From contig NZ_CP014141.1 in assembly GCF_001535545.1 (NCBI RefSeq), forward strand, positions 558,001 through 622,000: DNA of 64,000 nt. Direction: 5' to 3'. The DNA comes from Thermus parvatiensis. Lineage in GTDB: Bacteria > Deinococcota > Deinococci > Deinococcales > Thermaceae. Every line of letters starts with the position of its first letter. Positions within the stretch are counted from its first letter, which is position 1. Shown here piece after piece: positions 9,649-22,265 of this stretch. Below the pieces are notes generated by a model that was not told the origin of the DNA, did not search any database, and saw only the letters and a program-made list of their open reading frames with translations. The position numbers and the translations under genes are program-made.

Positions 9649-9654
9649 TATCAT
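9649..9654 (+). promoter_or_regulatory. -10 box of the JAMM gene (leaderless)
   Basis: TATCAT followed by six bases and the GTG start. The same hexamer, TATCAT, precedes the DUF815 gene at 44603. Confidence 0.5.
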
Positions 9655-9660
9655 GGCCTT

Positions 9661-10035
9661 GTGCTCTACGTGCCTCGAGGCCTTCTGGAGGAGACCCGGG
9701 CCCACCTCCTGAGGGAGGCCCCCAAGGAGGGGGTGGGCCTCTGGGCGGGCAGGCGCGAGGTGGAGCGGGTCATCCCCTTGCCCAACGTCCACCCGAGCCC
9801 CCTTACCGCCTACCTGGCGGACCCCCTGGCCCTCCTCAAGGCCCTCAAGGCGCTTGAGCGGGAGGGGCTTTCCCTCCTCGCCATCTACCACTCCCACCCC
9901 AAAGGCCCCGCCCTCCCGAGCCCGAGGGACATCAAGGAGGCCCGCTGGCGGGTGCCCTACGTCATCTTCGGCACGGACGGGGTCCGGGCCTTCCTCCTCC
10001 CCGAGGGGCAGGAGGTGGCCCTGGTGGTGCTCTAG
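9661..10035 (+). CDS. JAMM/MPN+ metallopeptidase, 124 aa
   Basis: The zinc-binding JAMM motif is complete: catalytic Glu23 in KEGVGLWAG, then H77-S-H79, seven residues, S87, two residues and D90 (HSHPKGPALPSPRD). Short bacterial JAMM proteins cleave isopeptide or C-terminal bonds, for example processing ubiquitin-like sulfur-carrier proteins; the substrate here is unknown. The GTG at 9661 has no ribosome binding site, but TATCAT (9649-9654) lies six bases before it, implying a leaderless transcript. It is divergent from EF-G-2 and followed by arginase, neither of which suggests a partner. Confidence 0.88.
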   Translation: MLYVPRGLLEETRAHLLREAPKEGVGLWAGRREVERVIPLPNVHPSPLTAYLADPLALLKALKALEREGLSLLAIYHSHPKGPALPSPRDIKEARWRVPYVIFGTDGVRAFLLPEGQEVALVVL

Positions 10036-10074
10036 GGCGCATAAACTTCCCAAGCCCCGCATGGACGTTTCTGC

Positions 10075-10080
10075 TACCAT
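10075..10080 (+). promoter_or_regulatory. -10 box of the arginase gene (leaderless)
   Basis: TACCAT lies seven bases before the ATG at 10088. An in-frame ATG at 10079 overlaps the box itself, which argues for 10088 as the real start. Confidence 0.5.
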
Positions 10081-10087
10081 GCCCCCC

Positions 10088-10963
10088 ATGGAACGCGTGG
10101 CCGTGGTGGGCGTGCCCATGGACCTGGGGGCGAACCGGCGGGGCGTGGACATGGGGCCGTCCGCCCTGCGGTACGCCCGGCTTTTGGAGCAGCTGGAGGA
10201 TCTGGGCTACACCGTGGAGGACCTGGGGGACGTGCCCGTCTCCTTGGCCCGGGCCTCGAGGCGAAGGGGGCGGGGCCTCGCCTACCTGGAGGAGATCCGG
10301 GCCGCGGCCCTCGCCCTAAAGGAGCGCCTGGCGGCCTTGCCCGAGGGGGTTTTCCCCATCGTCTTGGGTGGGGACCACTCCTTGAGCATGGGCTCGGTGG
10401 CGGGAGCCGCCCGGGGCCGGCGGGTGGGCGTGGTCTGGGTGGACGCCCACGCCGACTTCAACACCCCCGAGACCTCGCCGAGCGGCAACGTTCACGGCAT
10501 GCCCCTCGCCGTCCTCTCGGGCCTGGGCCATCCCCGGCTCACGGAGGTCTTCCGGGCCGTGGACCCCAAGGACGTGGTCCTGGTGGGGGTGCGGAGCCTG
10601 GACCCCGGGGAGAAGCGGCTCCTTAAGGAGGCGGGGGTCCGGGTCTACACCATGCACGAGGTGGACCGCCTCGGCGTGGCCCGGATCGCCGAGGAGGTCC
10701 TAAAGCACCTCCAGGGTCTCCCCCTCCACGTCTCCCTGGACGCCGATGTCCTGGACCCCACCCTCGCCCCCGGGGTGGGGACCCCGGTGCCCGGGGGGCT
10801 CACCTACCGGGAGGCGCACCTCCTCATGGAGATCCTGGCCGAGTCGGGCCGGGTGCAGAGCCTGGACCTAGTGGAGGTGAACCCCATCCTGGACGAGCGC
10901 AACCGCACCGCCGAGATGCTGGTGGGCCTGGCGCTAAGCCTCTTGGGCAAGCGGATCTTTTAG
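10088..10963 (+). CDS. rocF: Arginase, 291 aa
   Basis: It hydrolyses L-arginine to ornithine and urea using a binuclear manganese centre. The ligand motifs are complete and ordered: LGGDHSLS, DAHADFNTPETSPSGNVHG and SLDADVLDP, with the C-terminal EVNPILDERNRTAEM. The SPSGNVHG loop distinguishes arginase from agmatinase. The length and ending (LALSLLGKRIF) are normal for bacterial RocF-type enzymes. The gene appears monocistronic with its own leaderless promoter. In a polyamine-rich thermophile the ornithine could feed proline or polyamine metabolism; this is an inference. Confidence 0.93.
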   Translation: MERVAVVGVPMDLGANRRGVDMGPSALRYARLLEQLEDLGYTVEDLGDVPVSLARASRRRGRGLAYLEEIRAAALALKERLAALPEGVFPIVLGGDHSLSMGSVAGAARGRRVGVVWVDAHADFNTPETSPSGNVHGMPLAVLSGLGHPRLTEVFRAVDPKDVVLVGVRSLDPGEKRLLKEAGVRVYTMHEVDRLGVARIAEEVLKHLQGLPLHVSLDADVLDPTLAPGVGTPVPGGLTYREAHLLMEILAESGRVQSLDLVEVNPILDERNRTAEMLVGLALSLLGKRIF

Positions 10964-11039
10964 GCCACCCCAGGCCCGCCTGCCCTCTTTGGTTTCGCTA
11001 GGACGGCCGAAGGAAGGCCCTTTCGCCGCGGCGGGGTAG

Positions 11040-11443
11040 TTAGCCCGGCCTCGAGGCCCGCACCACCAGGGTGTCGGCGATGAGGTCGTGCCAGGCCTGG
11101 CGCCTGGGGTGGAAGAAGGCCCAGAGGTAGCCGAGCCCCAGGGGAAGGGTGGAGAGGGTCTTGCCCACCACCTCCCGCATGAAGGCGGTGAGCCAGTCCA
11201 CGGGCCGCTCGTCCGTTCGCACCACCTTGAGGCCCAAGGCCATCTTGCCCGGGGTGGCCCCGTAGAGGGCGGTGAAGGCGGTGTAGTAGGTCCAGCCGGG
11301 GATCCACTGGAAGAGGAGGTCCTGGACCCAGGTGGTGGGGCCCAGGGGGTCCACCCCTGCCAGGGCCATGAGGAGGAGGCTTAGGGGGAGGAGGACGAGG
11401 CTGTCCACCAGGGAGGCCACGAGCCTTCGCCAAGGGCTTGCGA

Positions 11444-11447
<4 letters not shown>
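11040..11447 (-). CDS. RDD-family membrane protein, 135 aa
   Basis: Three hydrophobic segments are interrupted by the family's signature residues: the Arg and Asp of WRRLVASLVDSLVLLPL, the GATPGKMALGLKVVRTD loop and the C-terminal RRQAWHDLIADTLVV. Function of the RDD family is poorly defined; some members have been proposed to be transporters. The start is GTG at 11447, which overlaps the sppA stop as GTGA; a second in-frame GTG at 11450 is equally possible. Co-transcribed and coupled with sppA. Confidence 0.82.
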
Positions 11448-13527
<2,080 letters not shown>

Positions 13528-13531
13528 TACC

Positions 13532-13561
13532 CCCTCACGCTGGCTTGCCCCAGCATGAGGG
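13532..13561 (+). repeat. Palindromic post-stop repeat, copy A
   Basis: Twelve-base arms CCCTCACGCTGG and CCAGCATGAGGG (one C-A mismatch) enclose the loop CTTGCC, four bases after the methyltransferase stop. It shares its core (CGCTGGCTTGC) with copies at 37614 and 62542, each placed right after a stop codon. No T-run follows, so it is not a textbook terminator. Confidence 0.7.
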
Positions 13562-13626
13562 TTCCAAAGGGCGTTCCTGTGGCCCTCGGCAGGGCGTCCT
13601 CCCGTTGTGCAATCAAAAGGTCGGCG

Positions 13627-15501
13627 TCAGGCCCCGCCCAGGGCGCCCCCCGGCTTCACCTTGGGCACCACCCGGGGGGGCTCCCGCTCCTCCCGGGCCT
13701 CCTCGGGGGCCTCCAAGGGGAGCCCCTCCACCACCCGCTGGAACTCCTCGGCGGTGAGGGTCTCCCGTTCCAGGAGGGTCTCCGCCACCCGCTCCAGGAC
13801 CTCCCGCTTTTCCAGGAGAAGGGCCTTCACCCTCTGGTACTGCTCCTCAATGAGGCGGCGCACCGCCTCGTCAATGCGCTTGGCGGTCTCCTCCGAGTAC
13901 TGGCGGACGTCGTAGCCCCCCAGGTAGGTGTCTTCCCGCACCGCATAGGCCACGGGGCCGAACTCGGGGTGCATCCCCCACTCGGTGATCATGCGCCGGG
14001 CGAGCTCCGTGGCCTGGCGGAAGTCGTTCTCCGCCCCCGTGGTCACGTCGTCAAAGACGATCTCCTCCGCCGCCCGCCCCGCCAGGGCCACGGCGATCTG
14101 GTCCAAAAGGCGCTTCCTGGACCAGTGGAGCATGTCCTCCCGCCTGGGCATCATGAAGCCCAAGGCCCTTCCCCGGGGCACGATGGTCACCTTGTGCACC
14201 CCGTCGGCGTGCTCCAGGAAGTGGGCGGCCAGGGCGTGGCCCGCCTCGTGGTAGGCGGTGATCCGGCGGTCGCGGGGGGAGAGGACGAGGCTTTTCTTGG
14301 CCGGGCCCATCATCACCCGGTCGGCGGCCTCCTCCAGGTCCTTCATGGTGATCTTCCTCCGCCCCTCCCGGGCGGCGAGGAGGGCGGCTTCGTTCAGGAG
14401 GTTCTCCAGGTCCGCCCCCACGAAGCCCGGGGTGCGCTTGGCGAGGAGGGCCAGGTCCACGTCCTCCGCCAGGGGCTTCCCCCGGGCGTGGATCCTCAGG
14501 ATCTGCTCCCGGCCCTTGACGTCGGGGGCATCTATGGCGATCTGCCGGTCAAAGCGCCCGGGGCGGAGCAGGGCGGGGTCCAGGATGTCCGGCCGGTTGG
14601 TGGCGGCCATGACCACGATGGCCGTGTCCTTCTCAAAGCCGTCCATCTCCACGAGGAGCTGGTTCAGGGTCTGCTCCCGCTCGTCGTTCCCGCCCCCCAC
14701 CCCGCTTCCCCGCCTCCTCCCCACGGCGTCAATCTCGTCAATGAAGACGATGCAGGGGGCGTGGCGCTTGGCGGTCTCAAAGAGGTCTCGCACCCTCGCC
14801 GCCCCCACCCCCACGAACATCTCCACGAAGTCGGAGCCCGAGGCGGTGATGAAGGGCACCCGGGCCTCCCCGGCCACGGCCCGGGCCAGGTGGGTCTTGC
14901 CCACCCCCGGGGGCCCCACCAGGAGGACCCCCTTGGGGATGCGGGCCCCCATCTCGTGGAAGCGGCTGGGGTTTTTGAGGAACTCCACGATCTCCTTGAG
15001 TTCCTCCTTGGCCTCCTCCGCCCCGGCCACGTCCTTGAAGGTGACCTTGGGGGCTTCGGTGAGGACCCGGGCCCGGCTTTTGGTGAAGCTGAAGGCGGAG
15101 TCCGAGGGCCCGGCCCGGCCGTTGCGGGAGAAGTAGTAGAGGGCGCCGATGAGGAGGCCCACGAGGAGGAGGGGCCAGAGGAAGCCGAGAGCGTTTTGGC
15201 CCTGGGGGGGCTCCACCCGGACGCTCACCCCCCGGGCCGTCCAGGCCTCGAGGGTCTCGTTGTCGGGAGGGCTTGCGGCGTAGGTGGTGAAGGTGGAGCC
15301 GTCCTCCAAGACCCCCTGGATCCGGGTGTCCCCGGCGCGCACCACCACCTCCTTGACCCGGCCCGCCTTGAGGTCCTCCAGGAAGGTCGTGTAGTTCACC
15401 GTCCCGCTTGGGGCGCCCACGGTGCCCGCGAGGCTGAAGGCCCAGGCCAGGAAGGCGAGGCCCAGGACCAGGGCGAGAAGGCTAAAGGGGGCTCGAGGCA
15501 T
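13627..15501 (-). CDS. ftsH: ATP-dependent zinc metalloprotease FtsH, 624 aa
   Basis: Two N-terminal membrane helices flank a short periplasmic domain. Then come the AAA+ domain (Walker A GPPGVGKT, Walker B in [15 protein letters not shown] ending [10 protein letters not shown]) and the zinc protease domain with HEAGH at 418-422. It is anchored in the cytoplasmic membrane and degrades damaged membrane proteins and some regulators. The start is ATG 15501; an in-frame TTG 12 bases upstream is a weaker option. The C-terminal ~30 residues are charged and proline-rich. It is divergent from dnaK, sharing a 133-base promoter region, so both stress genes may be controlled together. Confidence 0.95.
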   Translation of the reverse strand: MPRAPFSLLALVLGLAFLAWAFSLAGTVGAPSGTVNYTTFLEDLKAGRVKEVVVRAGDTRIQGVLEDGSTFTTYAASPPDNETLEAWTARGVSVRVEPPQGQNALGFLWPLLLVGLLIGALYYFSRNGRAGPSDSAFSFTKSRARVLTEAPKVTFKDVAGAEEAKEELKEIVEFLKNPSRFHEMGARIPKGVLLVGPPGVGKTHLARAVAGEARVPFITASGSDFVEMFVGVGAARVRDLFETAKRHAPCIVFIDEIDAVGRRRGSGVGGGNDEREQTLNQLLVEMDGFEKDTAIVVMAATNRPDILDPALLRPGRFDRQIAIDAPDVKGREQILRIHARGKPLAEDVDLALLAKRTPGFVGADLENLLNEAALLAAREGRRKITMKDLEEAADRVMMGPAKKSLVLSPRDRRITAYHEAGHALAAHFLEHADGVHKVTIVPRGRALGFMMPRREDMLHWSRKRLLDQIAVALAGRAAEEIVFDDVTTGAENDFRQATELARRMITEWGMHPEFGPVAYAVREDTYLGGYDVRQYSEETAKRIDEAVRRLIEEQYQRVKALLLEKREVLERVAETLLERETLTAEEFQRVVEGLPLEAPEEAREEREPPRVVPKVKPGGALGGA

Positions 15502-15568
15502 GTCTTCCTTCAAGGTACACCGGGGGAGGAAAAAAGGGTAGGCCGCCTCACCAACCGACCATGACAAA

Positions 15569-15574
15569 ATTATA
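15569..15574 (-). promoter_or_regulatory. ftsH -10 box
   Basis: A perfect TATAAT on the minus strand, 68 bases before the ftsH ATG. There is no recognisable -35 at 17 bases. The element lies only 11 bases from the dnaK -35 hexamer, so the two promoters probably interfere. Confidence 0.5.
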
Positions 15575-15584
15575 CTCAACTCCC

Positions 15585-15613
15585 TTGACAAAAACGCGGC
15601 ATCTCCGTTAGCC
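15585..15613 (+). promoter_or_regulatory. dnaK promoter
   Basis: TTGACA (15585-15590), 17-base spacer, TTAGCC (15608-15613). The -10 is a poor match to TATAAT. Since this is a heat-shock operon, a weak -10 may reflect dependence on an activator or alternative sigma factor. No CIRCE-like repeat is present here. Confidence 0.5.
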
Positions 15614-15634
15614 TGGGAGGCGAGGTGAAGACCT

Positions 15635-17481
15635 ATGGCCAAGGCAGTGGGCATTGACCTGGGCACCACCAACAGCGTGATCGCCGTTCTGGAGGGCGGC
15701 AAGCCCGTAGTCCTGGAAAACGCCGAAGGCGAACGGGTAACCCCCAGCGTGGTGGCTTTTCGCGACGGGGAAATCCTGGTGGGCCGTATGGCCAAGCGCC
15801 AGGCGGTCCTGAACCCCGAGGGGACGATCTTTGAGATCAAGCGCTTCATCGGGCGCCGCTTTGAGGAGGTCCAGGAGGAGGCCAAGCGGGTCCCCTACAA
15901 GGTGGTCCCCGGGCCCGATGGGGGCGTTAGGGTGGAGGTCAAGGGGAAGCTCTACACCCCCGAGGAGATCAGCGCCATGATCCTCCGCAAGCTGGTGGAG
16001 GACGCCTCCAAGAAGCTCGGGGAAAAGATCACCAAGGCGGTGATCACCGTGCCCGCCTACTTCAACAACGCCCAGCGGGAGGCCACGGCCAACGCTGGCA
16101 GGATCGCGGGCCTCGAGGTCCTGCGCATCATCAACGAGCCCACCGCTGCCGCCCTGGCCTACGGCCTGGACAAGAAGGGCAACGAGACCGTTTTGGTCTT
16201 TGACCTGGGGGGCGGCACCTTTGACGTCACCATCCTGGAGATCGGTGAAGGGGTCTTTGAGGTGAAGGCCACCTCCGGGGACACCCACCTGGGCGGCAGC
16301 GACATGGACCACGCCATCGTCAACTGGCTCGCCGAGGAGTTCAAGAAGGAGCACGGCGTGGACCTCAAGGCCGACCGCCAGGCCCTGCAACGGCTCATTG
16401 AGGCGGCGGAGAAGGCCAAGATTGAGCTCTCCAGCACCCTGGAGACCACCATCAGCCTCCCCTTCATCGCCCTGGACCCCGCCAGCAAGACCCCCCTCCA
16501 CCTGGAGAAGAAGCTCACCCGGGCCAAGTTTGAGGAACTGATCCAGCCCCTCCTCAAGCGCCTCCGGGGCCCCGTGGAGCAGGCCCTGAAGGACGCCGGC
16601 CTCACCCCCGCCCAGATTGACGAGGTGATTCTCGTGGGCGGGGCCACCCGGGTACCCGCCGTCCAGCGGGTGGTGAAGGAGCTTTTGGGCAAGGAGCCCA
16701 ACCGCTCCGTGAACCCCGACGAGGTGGTGGCCATGGGGGCCGCCATCCAGGCCGGGGTGCTCATGGGGGAGGTGCGGGACGTGGTCCTCCTGGACGTCAC
16801 TCCCCTCTCCCTGGGCGTGGAGACCAAGGGCGGGGTGATGACCGTGCTCATCCCCCGGAACACCACCATCCCCACCCGCAAGTGCGAGATCTTCACCACC
16901 GCCGAGCACAACCAGACCGCCGTGGAGATCCATGTCCTCCAGGGGGAGCGCCCCATGGCCCAAGACAACAAGAGCCTGGGCCGCTTCCGCCTCGAGGGCA
17001 TCCCCCCATGCCCGCCGGGGTGCCGCAGATTGAGGTCTGCTTTGACATCGACGCCAACGGCATCCTCCACGTGACCGCCAAGGAGTTGTCCACCGGGCGC
17101 GAGGCCTCCATCACCATCCAGAACACCACTACCCTCTCCGAGGAGGAGATCCAGCGGATCATTGAGGAGGCGAAGCGCCACGCCGAGGAGGACCGCCGCC
17201 GCAGGGAGCACGCCGAACTCAAGAACGCCCTGGACTCGGCCCGCGTCCAGGCGGAAAGGGTCCTCCAGGAGAAGCAGGGGGCCCCGGAGGCCAGGGCCCG
17301 CCTCGAGGCCGCCATCCAAAAGGCCAAGGAGCTTGTGGAGCGGGACGCCCCCGACCCCGAGCTCAAGGCGGCCACGGAGGAGCTCCTTAGGGCGGTGGAG
17401 GAGTACGAGAAGGGCGCCCAAGCGGCCTCGGGCAAGGGACCGGACGACGTGATTGACGCCGACTACAAGCCCGCGGAGTGA
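15635..17481 (+). CDS. dnaK: Molecular chaperone DnaK (Hsp70), 615 aa (frameshift in reading)
   Basis: The nucleotide-binding domain starts [10 protein letters not shown] and contains [14 protein letters not shown] and [11 protein letters not shown]. The substrate-binding domain and helical lid follow, ending [12 protein letters not shown]. The reading breaks at 17002-17007, where C6 should be C7; adding one base rejoins [10 protein letters not shown] to [15 protein letters not shown] and gives 615 residues. It is a cytoplasmic ATP-driven chaperone working with GrpE, DnaJ and ClpB. In Thermus it forms a stable complex with DnaJ and DafA, whose genes follow. Ribosome binding site GGGAGG precedes ATG 15635. 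Confidence 0.96.
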
Positions 17482-17492
17482 GGCGCAAGGCC

Positions 17493-17523
17493 GGGGCCCC
17501 GCCCCTTAGGGTGGGGCCCTTTT
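17493..17523 (+). terminator. Hairpin with T-run between dnaK and grpE
   Basis: GGGCCCC (17494-17500) pairs with GGGGCCC (17513-17519), followed by TTTT. It resembles an intrinsic terminator inside the operon, 11 bases before the grpE start. Partial termination would give more DnaK than GrpE/DnaJ; this is an inference. Confidence 0.5.
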
Positions 17524-17534
17524 AGGGAGGGCCC

Positions 17535-18068
17535 ATGGAGGAGCGGAACCACGAGAACACCCTGGAGAAGGACCTCGAGGCCGTGGGCCAGGAGGCCCAG
17601 GCCCTGGAGGAGCGCCTGAAGGCGGTGGAGGGGGAGCTTAAGGCCCTAAAGGACAAGTACCTCCGCCTCCTCGCCGACTTTGACAATTACCGTAAGCGCA
17701 TGGAGGAGGAGCTTAAGGCGCGGGAGCGGGAGGGCGTGCTCAAGGCCCTGAGGGCGCTCCTTCCCGTCCTTGACGACCTGGAGCGCGCCCTGGAGTTCGC
17801 CCACGCCAACCCCGAGAGCATCCTCCAGGGGGTTAGGGCGGTGCGGGAAGGGTTTTTCCGCATCTTGGCCGGGATGGGGGTGGAGGAGGTGCCCGGGGAA
17901 GGGGAGGCCTTTGACCCCCGCTACCACGAGGCCATCGGCCTCCTCCCGGGCGAGCCGGGGAAGGTGGCCAAGGTTTTCCAGCGGGGCTTTCGCATGGGCG
18001 AGGCCCTGGTGCGCCCGGCCCGGGTGGCCGTGGGCGAGGAGAAGCAGGAAGAGGCGGACCTGGAGTAG
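17535..18068 (+). CDS. grpE: Nucleotide exchange factor GrpE, 177 aa
   Basis: A long N-terminal coiled coil (LEKDLEAVGQEAQALEERLK onward) is followed by the GrpE core (LADFDNYRKRMEEE, LLPVLDDLERAL) and the C-terminal beta domain (FDPRYHEAIG, VFQRGFRMGEALVRPARVAV). It speeds ADP release from DnaK and in thermophiles also acts as a thermosensor. GGAGGGCCC precedes the ATG. The gene lies between dnaK and dnaJ, with three bases to dnaJ. Confidence 0.95.
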   Translation: MEERNHENTLEKDLEAVGQEAQALEERLKAVEGELKALKDKYLRLLADFDNYRKRMEEELKAREREGVLKALRALLPVLDDLERALEFAHANPESILQGVRAVREGFFRILAGMGVEEVPGEGEAFDPRYHEAIGLLPGEPGKVAKVFQRGFRMGEALVRPARVAVGEEKQEEADLE

Positions 18069-18071
18069 CCT

Positions 18072-19136
<1,065 letters not shown>

Positions 19137-19249
19137 GCCGGGACATTCCTCCTCTTCCGTTTCCCCTATAATCAGGCTGAGGTCCCTTTCCGTTCCCTTC
19201 TCCGCCTTGGGTCTTCGCTCCCAAACTTAACTAAACCGTTTTAGGGTAC

Positions 19250-19278
19250 TTGACAACATTTATAGCAACCGCTATGCT
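19250..19278 (+). promoter_or_regulatory. clpB promoter with overlapping inverted repeat
   Basis: TTGACA (19250-19255), exact 17-base spacer, TATGCT (19273-19278). The inverted repeat ATAGC (19262-19266), AACC, GCTAT (19271-19275) overlaps the spacer and the -10 box, a natural place for a repressor. The 113 bases upstream, back to dafA, are pyrimidine-rich and hold no gene. Confidence 0.75.
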
Positions 19279-19302
19279 AATCGTAGCAGGGAGGCGAGGG
19301 GT

Positions 19303-21866
19303 ATGAACCTAGAACGCTGGACGCAAGCCGCCCGCGAAGCCCTGGCCCAAGCCCAGGTCCTGGCCCAAAAGATGAAGCACCAGGCCATAGACGTGGCCCA
19401 CCTCTGGACGGTGCTCCTCAAAGATCCGGGCGGCTTGGCTTGGCGCCTTCTGGAAAAGGCTGGGGCAGACCCCAAACGCCTCAAGGAACTCCAGGCCCAG
19501 GAGCTCGCCCGCCTGCCCAAGGTGGAGGGGGCCGAGGTGGGCCAGTACCTCACAAGCCGCCTCTCCGGGGCCTTGAACCGGGCTGAGGCCCTGATGGAAG
19601 AGCTTAAGGACCGCTACGTAGCGGTGGACACCCTGGTCCTGGCCCTGAGCGAGGCCACCCCGGGGCTTCCGGGCCTCGAGACCCTGAAAAAAGCCCTACA
19701 GGAACTAAGGGGAGGGAAGACCGTGCAAACGGAACACGCGGAAAGCACCTACAACGCTTTGGAACAGTACGGCATTGATCTGACCAAGCTGGCCGCCGAG
19801 GGGAAGCTGGACCCGGTGATCGGCCGGGACGAGGAGATCCGGCGCGTCATCCAGATCCTCCTAAGGCGCACCAAGAACAACCCGGTCCTCATCGGCGAGC
19901 CCGGGGTGGGGAAGACGGCCATCGTGGAAGGCCTGGCCCAGCGCATCGTCAAGGGGGATGTGCCCGAAGGCCTCAAGGGCAAGCGGATCATCTCCTTGCA
20001 GATGGGCTCCCTCCTCGCCGGGGCCAAGTACCGGGGCGAGTTTGAGGAGCGCCTGAAGGCGGTGATCCAGGAGGTGATCCAGTCCCAAGGGGAGGTTATC
20101 CTCTTCATTGACGAGCTCCACACCGTGGTGGGGGCGGGCAAGGCCGAAGGCGCCGTGGACGCCGGCAACATGCTGAAGCCCGCCTTAGCCCGGGGGAGCT
20201 AAGGCTCATCGGGGCCACCACCCTGGACGAGTACCGGGAGATTGAAAAAGACCCCGCCCTAGAACGGCGCTTCCAGCCCGTCTACGTGGACGAGCCCACG
20301 GTGGAGGAGACCATCTCCATCCTCCGGGGCCTCAAGGAGAAGTACGAGGTCCACCACGGGGTGCGCATCTCCGACAGCGCCATCATCGCCGCCGCCACCC
20401 TCTCCCATCGGTACATCACGGAAAGGCGCCTCCCCGACAAGGCCATTGACCTCATTGACGAGGCGGCGGCCCGCCTGCGCATGGCCTTGGAAAGCGCCCC
20501 CGAAGAGATTGACGCTTTGGAGCGGAAGAAGCTCCAGCTGGAGATTGAGCGGGAGGCGCTGAAAAAGGAGAAAGACCCAGACTCCCAAGAACGGCTCAAG
20601 GCCATAGAGGCGGAGATCCAGAAGCTCAGTGAGGAGATCGCCAAGCTCCGGGCCGAGTGGGAGAAGGAAAGGGAGATCCTGAGGAAGCTCCGCGAGGCCC
20701 AGCACCGCCTGGACGAGGTCCGGCGGGAGATTGAGCTTGCCGAGCGCCAGTACGACCTGAACCGGGCCGCCGAGCTCCGCTACGGGGAGCTTCCCAAGCT
20801 GGAGGCCGAGGTGGAGGCCCTTTCGGAAAAGCTCCGGGGCGCCCGCTTCGTCCGCCTCGAGGTCACCGAGGAGGACATCGCCGAGATCGTCTCCCGCTGG
20901 ACCGGGATCCCCGTATCCAAGCTTTTGGAAGGGGAAAGGGAGAAGCTCCTAAGGCTTGAGGAGGAGCTTCACAAGCGGGTGGTGGGGCAGGACGAGGCCA
21001 TAAGGGCGGTGGCCGACGCCATCCGCCGGGCGAGGGCCGGCCTAAAGGACCCGAACCGGCCCATCGGGAGCTTCCTCTTCCTCGGGCCCACGGGGGTGGG
21101 GAAGACGGAGCTCGCCAAGACCCTGGCCGCCACCCTCTTTGACACCGAGGAGGCCATGATCCGCATTGACATGACGGAGTACATGGAGAAGCACGCCGTC
21201 TCCCGCCTCATCGGGGCCCCGCCCGGCTACGTGGGCTACGAGGAGGGGGGGCAGCTCACCGAGGCGGTGCGGAGGAGGCCTTACTCGGTCATCCTCTTTG
21301 ACGAGATTGAGAAGGCCCACCCCGACGTCTTCAACATCCTCCTCCAGATCCTGGACGACGGCCGCCTCACCGACAGCCACGGGCGCACCGTGGACTTCCG
21401 CAACACCGTCATCATCCTCACCTCCAACCTAGGAAGCCCGCTCATCCTGGAAGGCATCCAGAAGGGCTGGCCCTACGAGAGGATCCGGGACGAGGTCTTT
21501 AAGGTCTTGCAGCAGCACTTCCGCCCCGAGTTCCTGAACCGTCTGGACGAGATCGTGGTCTTCCGGCCCCTCACCAAGGAGCAGATCCGCCAGATCGTGG
21601 AGATCCAGCTCTCCTACCTCCGGGCCCGCCTCGCCGAGAAGCGCATCTCCCTGGAGCTCACCGAGGCCGCCAAGGACTTCCTGGCGGAAAGGGGCTACGA
21701 CCCCGTCTTCGGGGCAAGGCCCCTCAAGCGGGTCATCCAGCGGGAGCTGGAGACGCCCCTCGCCCAGAAGATCTTGGCCGGGGAGGTCAAGGAGGGGGAC
21801 CGCCTGCAGGTGGACGTGGGGCCCGCGGGCCTCGTGTTTACCGTCCCCGCCCGGATAGAGGCCTGA
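19303..21866 (+). CDS. clpB: Disaggregase ClpB (Hsp100), 854 aa (frameshift in reading)
   Basis: The N-terminal Clp_N domain (residues 1-~140) is followed by two AAA+ modules with Walker A GEPGVGKT and GPTGVGKT. Between them lies the long coiled-coil M-domain, rich in Glu/Lys/Arg (about residues 390-520). It extracts polypeptides from aggregates together with the DnaK system encoded just upstream. The frame breaks at 20192-20196 (G5, needs G6), joining KPALARGE to [16 protein letters not shown]. The full length of 854 residues equals the known Thermus protein. It heads an operon of five genes with gaps of at most 15 bases. Confidence 0.96.
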
Positions 21867-21875
21867 GGAGGAGGT

Positions 21876-22265
21876 ATGGACCCGGTGAAGGTGCTGCAGA
21901 AGGCCTACCAGGATGAGCTTCTGGACGCCCTTAGGGCGGAAGGGGCGGCGGAGGGGGTGCCCTACCCCCACGTGCGGGCCCTCCTCCTGGAGGTGGCGAG
22001 GAGGGAACGGGCCCACGCCGAGGCCTTGGCGGAGGCCCTGAGGCGGCGGGGGGCTTCCCTGCCCCCCACCCCGAAGCCCGAGGAGGGGGGGTGGGAGACC
22101 CTCCTCCGCCTCCTCTCCGAGGAGGGGCTGGACCGGGCCTACTACCTGGAGAGCACCTTCCCTGACCCCGAGCTCGAGGCCCTGTTCACCCGGCTCGGCC
22201 AGGAGGAAAGGCTCAACCAGGAGGCCGTGCGCAAAGCGGTGATGCTTATAGGAGGTGGTCTATGA
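21876..22265 (+). CDS. Ferritin-like (rubrerythrin-like) protein, 129 aa
   Basis: An all-helical protein with an ExxH-like metal segment (ARRERAHAEALAEALRRRG) and a second helix carrying RLGQEERLNQEAV. The pattern fits ferritin-like or rubrerythrin-like four-helix bundles, but the second ExxH is not obvious, so metal binding is uncertain. RBS GAGGAGG, ATG 21876, nine bases after clpB; its stop overlaps the next start. Co-expression with ClpB suggests a role in heat or oxidative stress. Confidence 0.55.
   Translation: MDPVKVLQKAYQDELLDALRAEGAAEGVPYPHVRALLLEVARRERAHAEALAEALRRRGASLPPTPKPEEGGWETLLRLLSEEGLDRAYYLESTFPDPELEALFTRLGQEERLNQEAVRKAVMLIGGGL

Noticed and set aside
7909..10035. A long open frame of about 700 codons antisense to EF-G-2, continuing into the JAMM gene
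   Set aside because: GC-rich third positions suppress stops on the opposite strand. Apart from its last 124 codons, which are the JAMM gene, it has no motif or start signal. Similar antisense frames over ftsH and gltB were dropped for the same reason.
10964..11039. GGCC-containing stem after arginase as a terminator
   Set aside because: The stem is only four pairs long with a three-base T-run; too weak to call.
19167..19172. TATAAT upstream of clpB as its promoter
   Set aside because: No -35 hexamer is at the right distance, while TTGACA-N17-TATGCT at 19250-19278 is much better placed.
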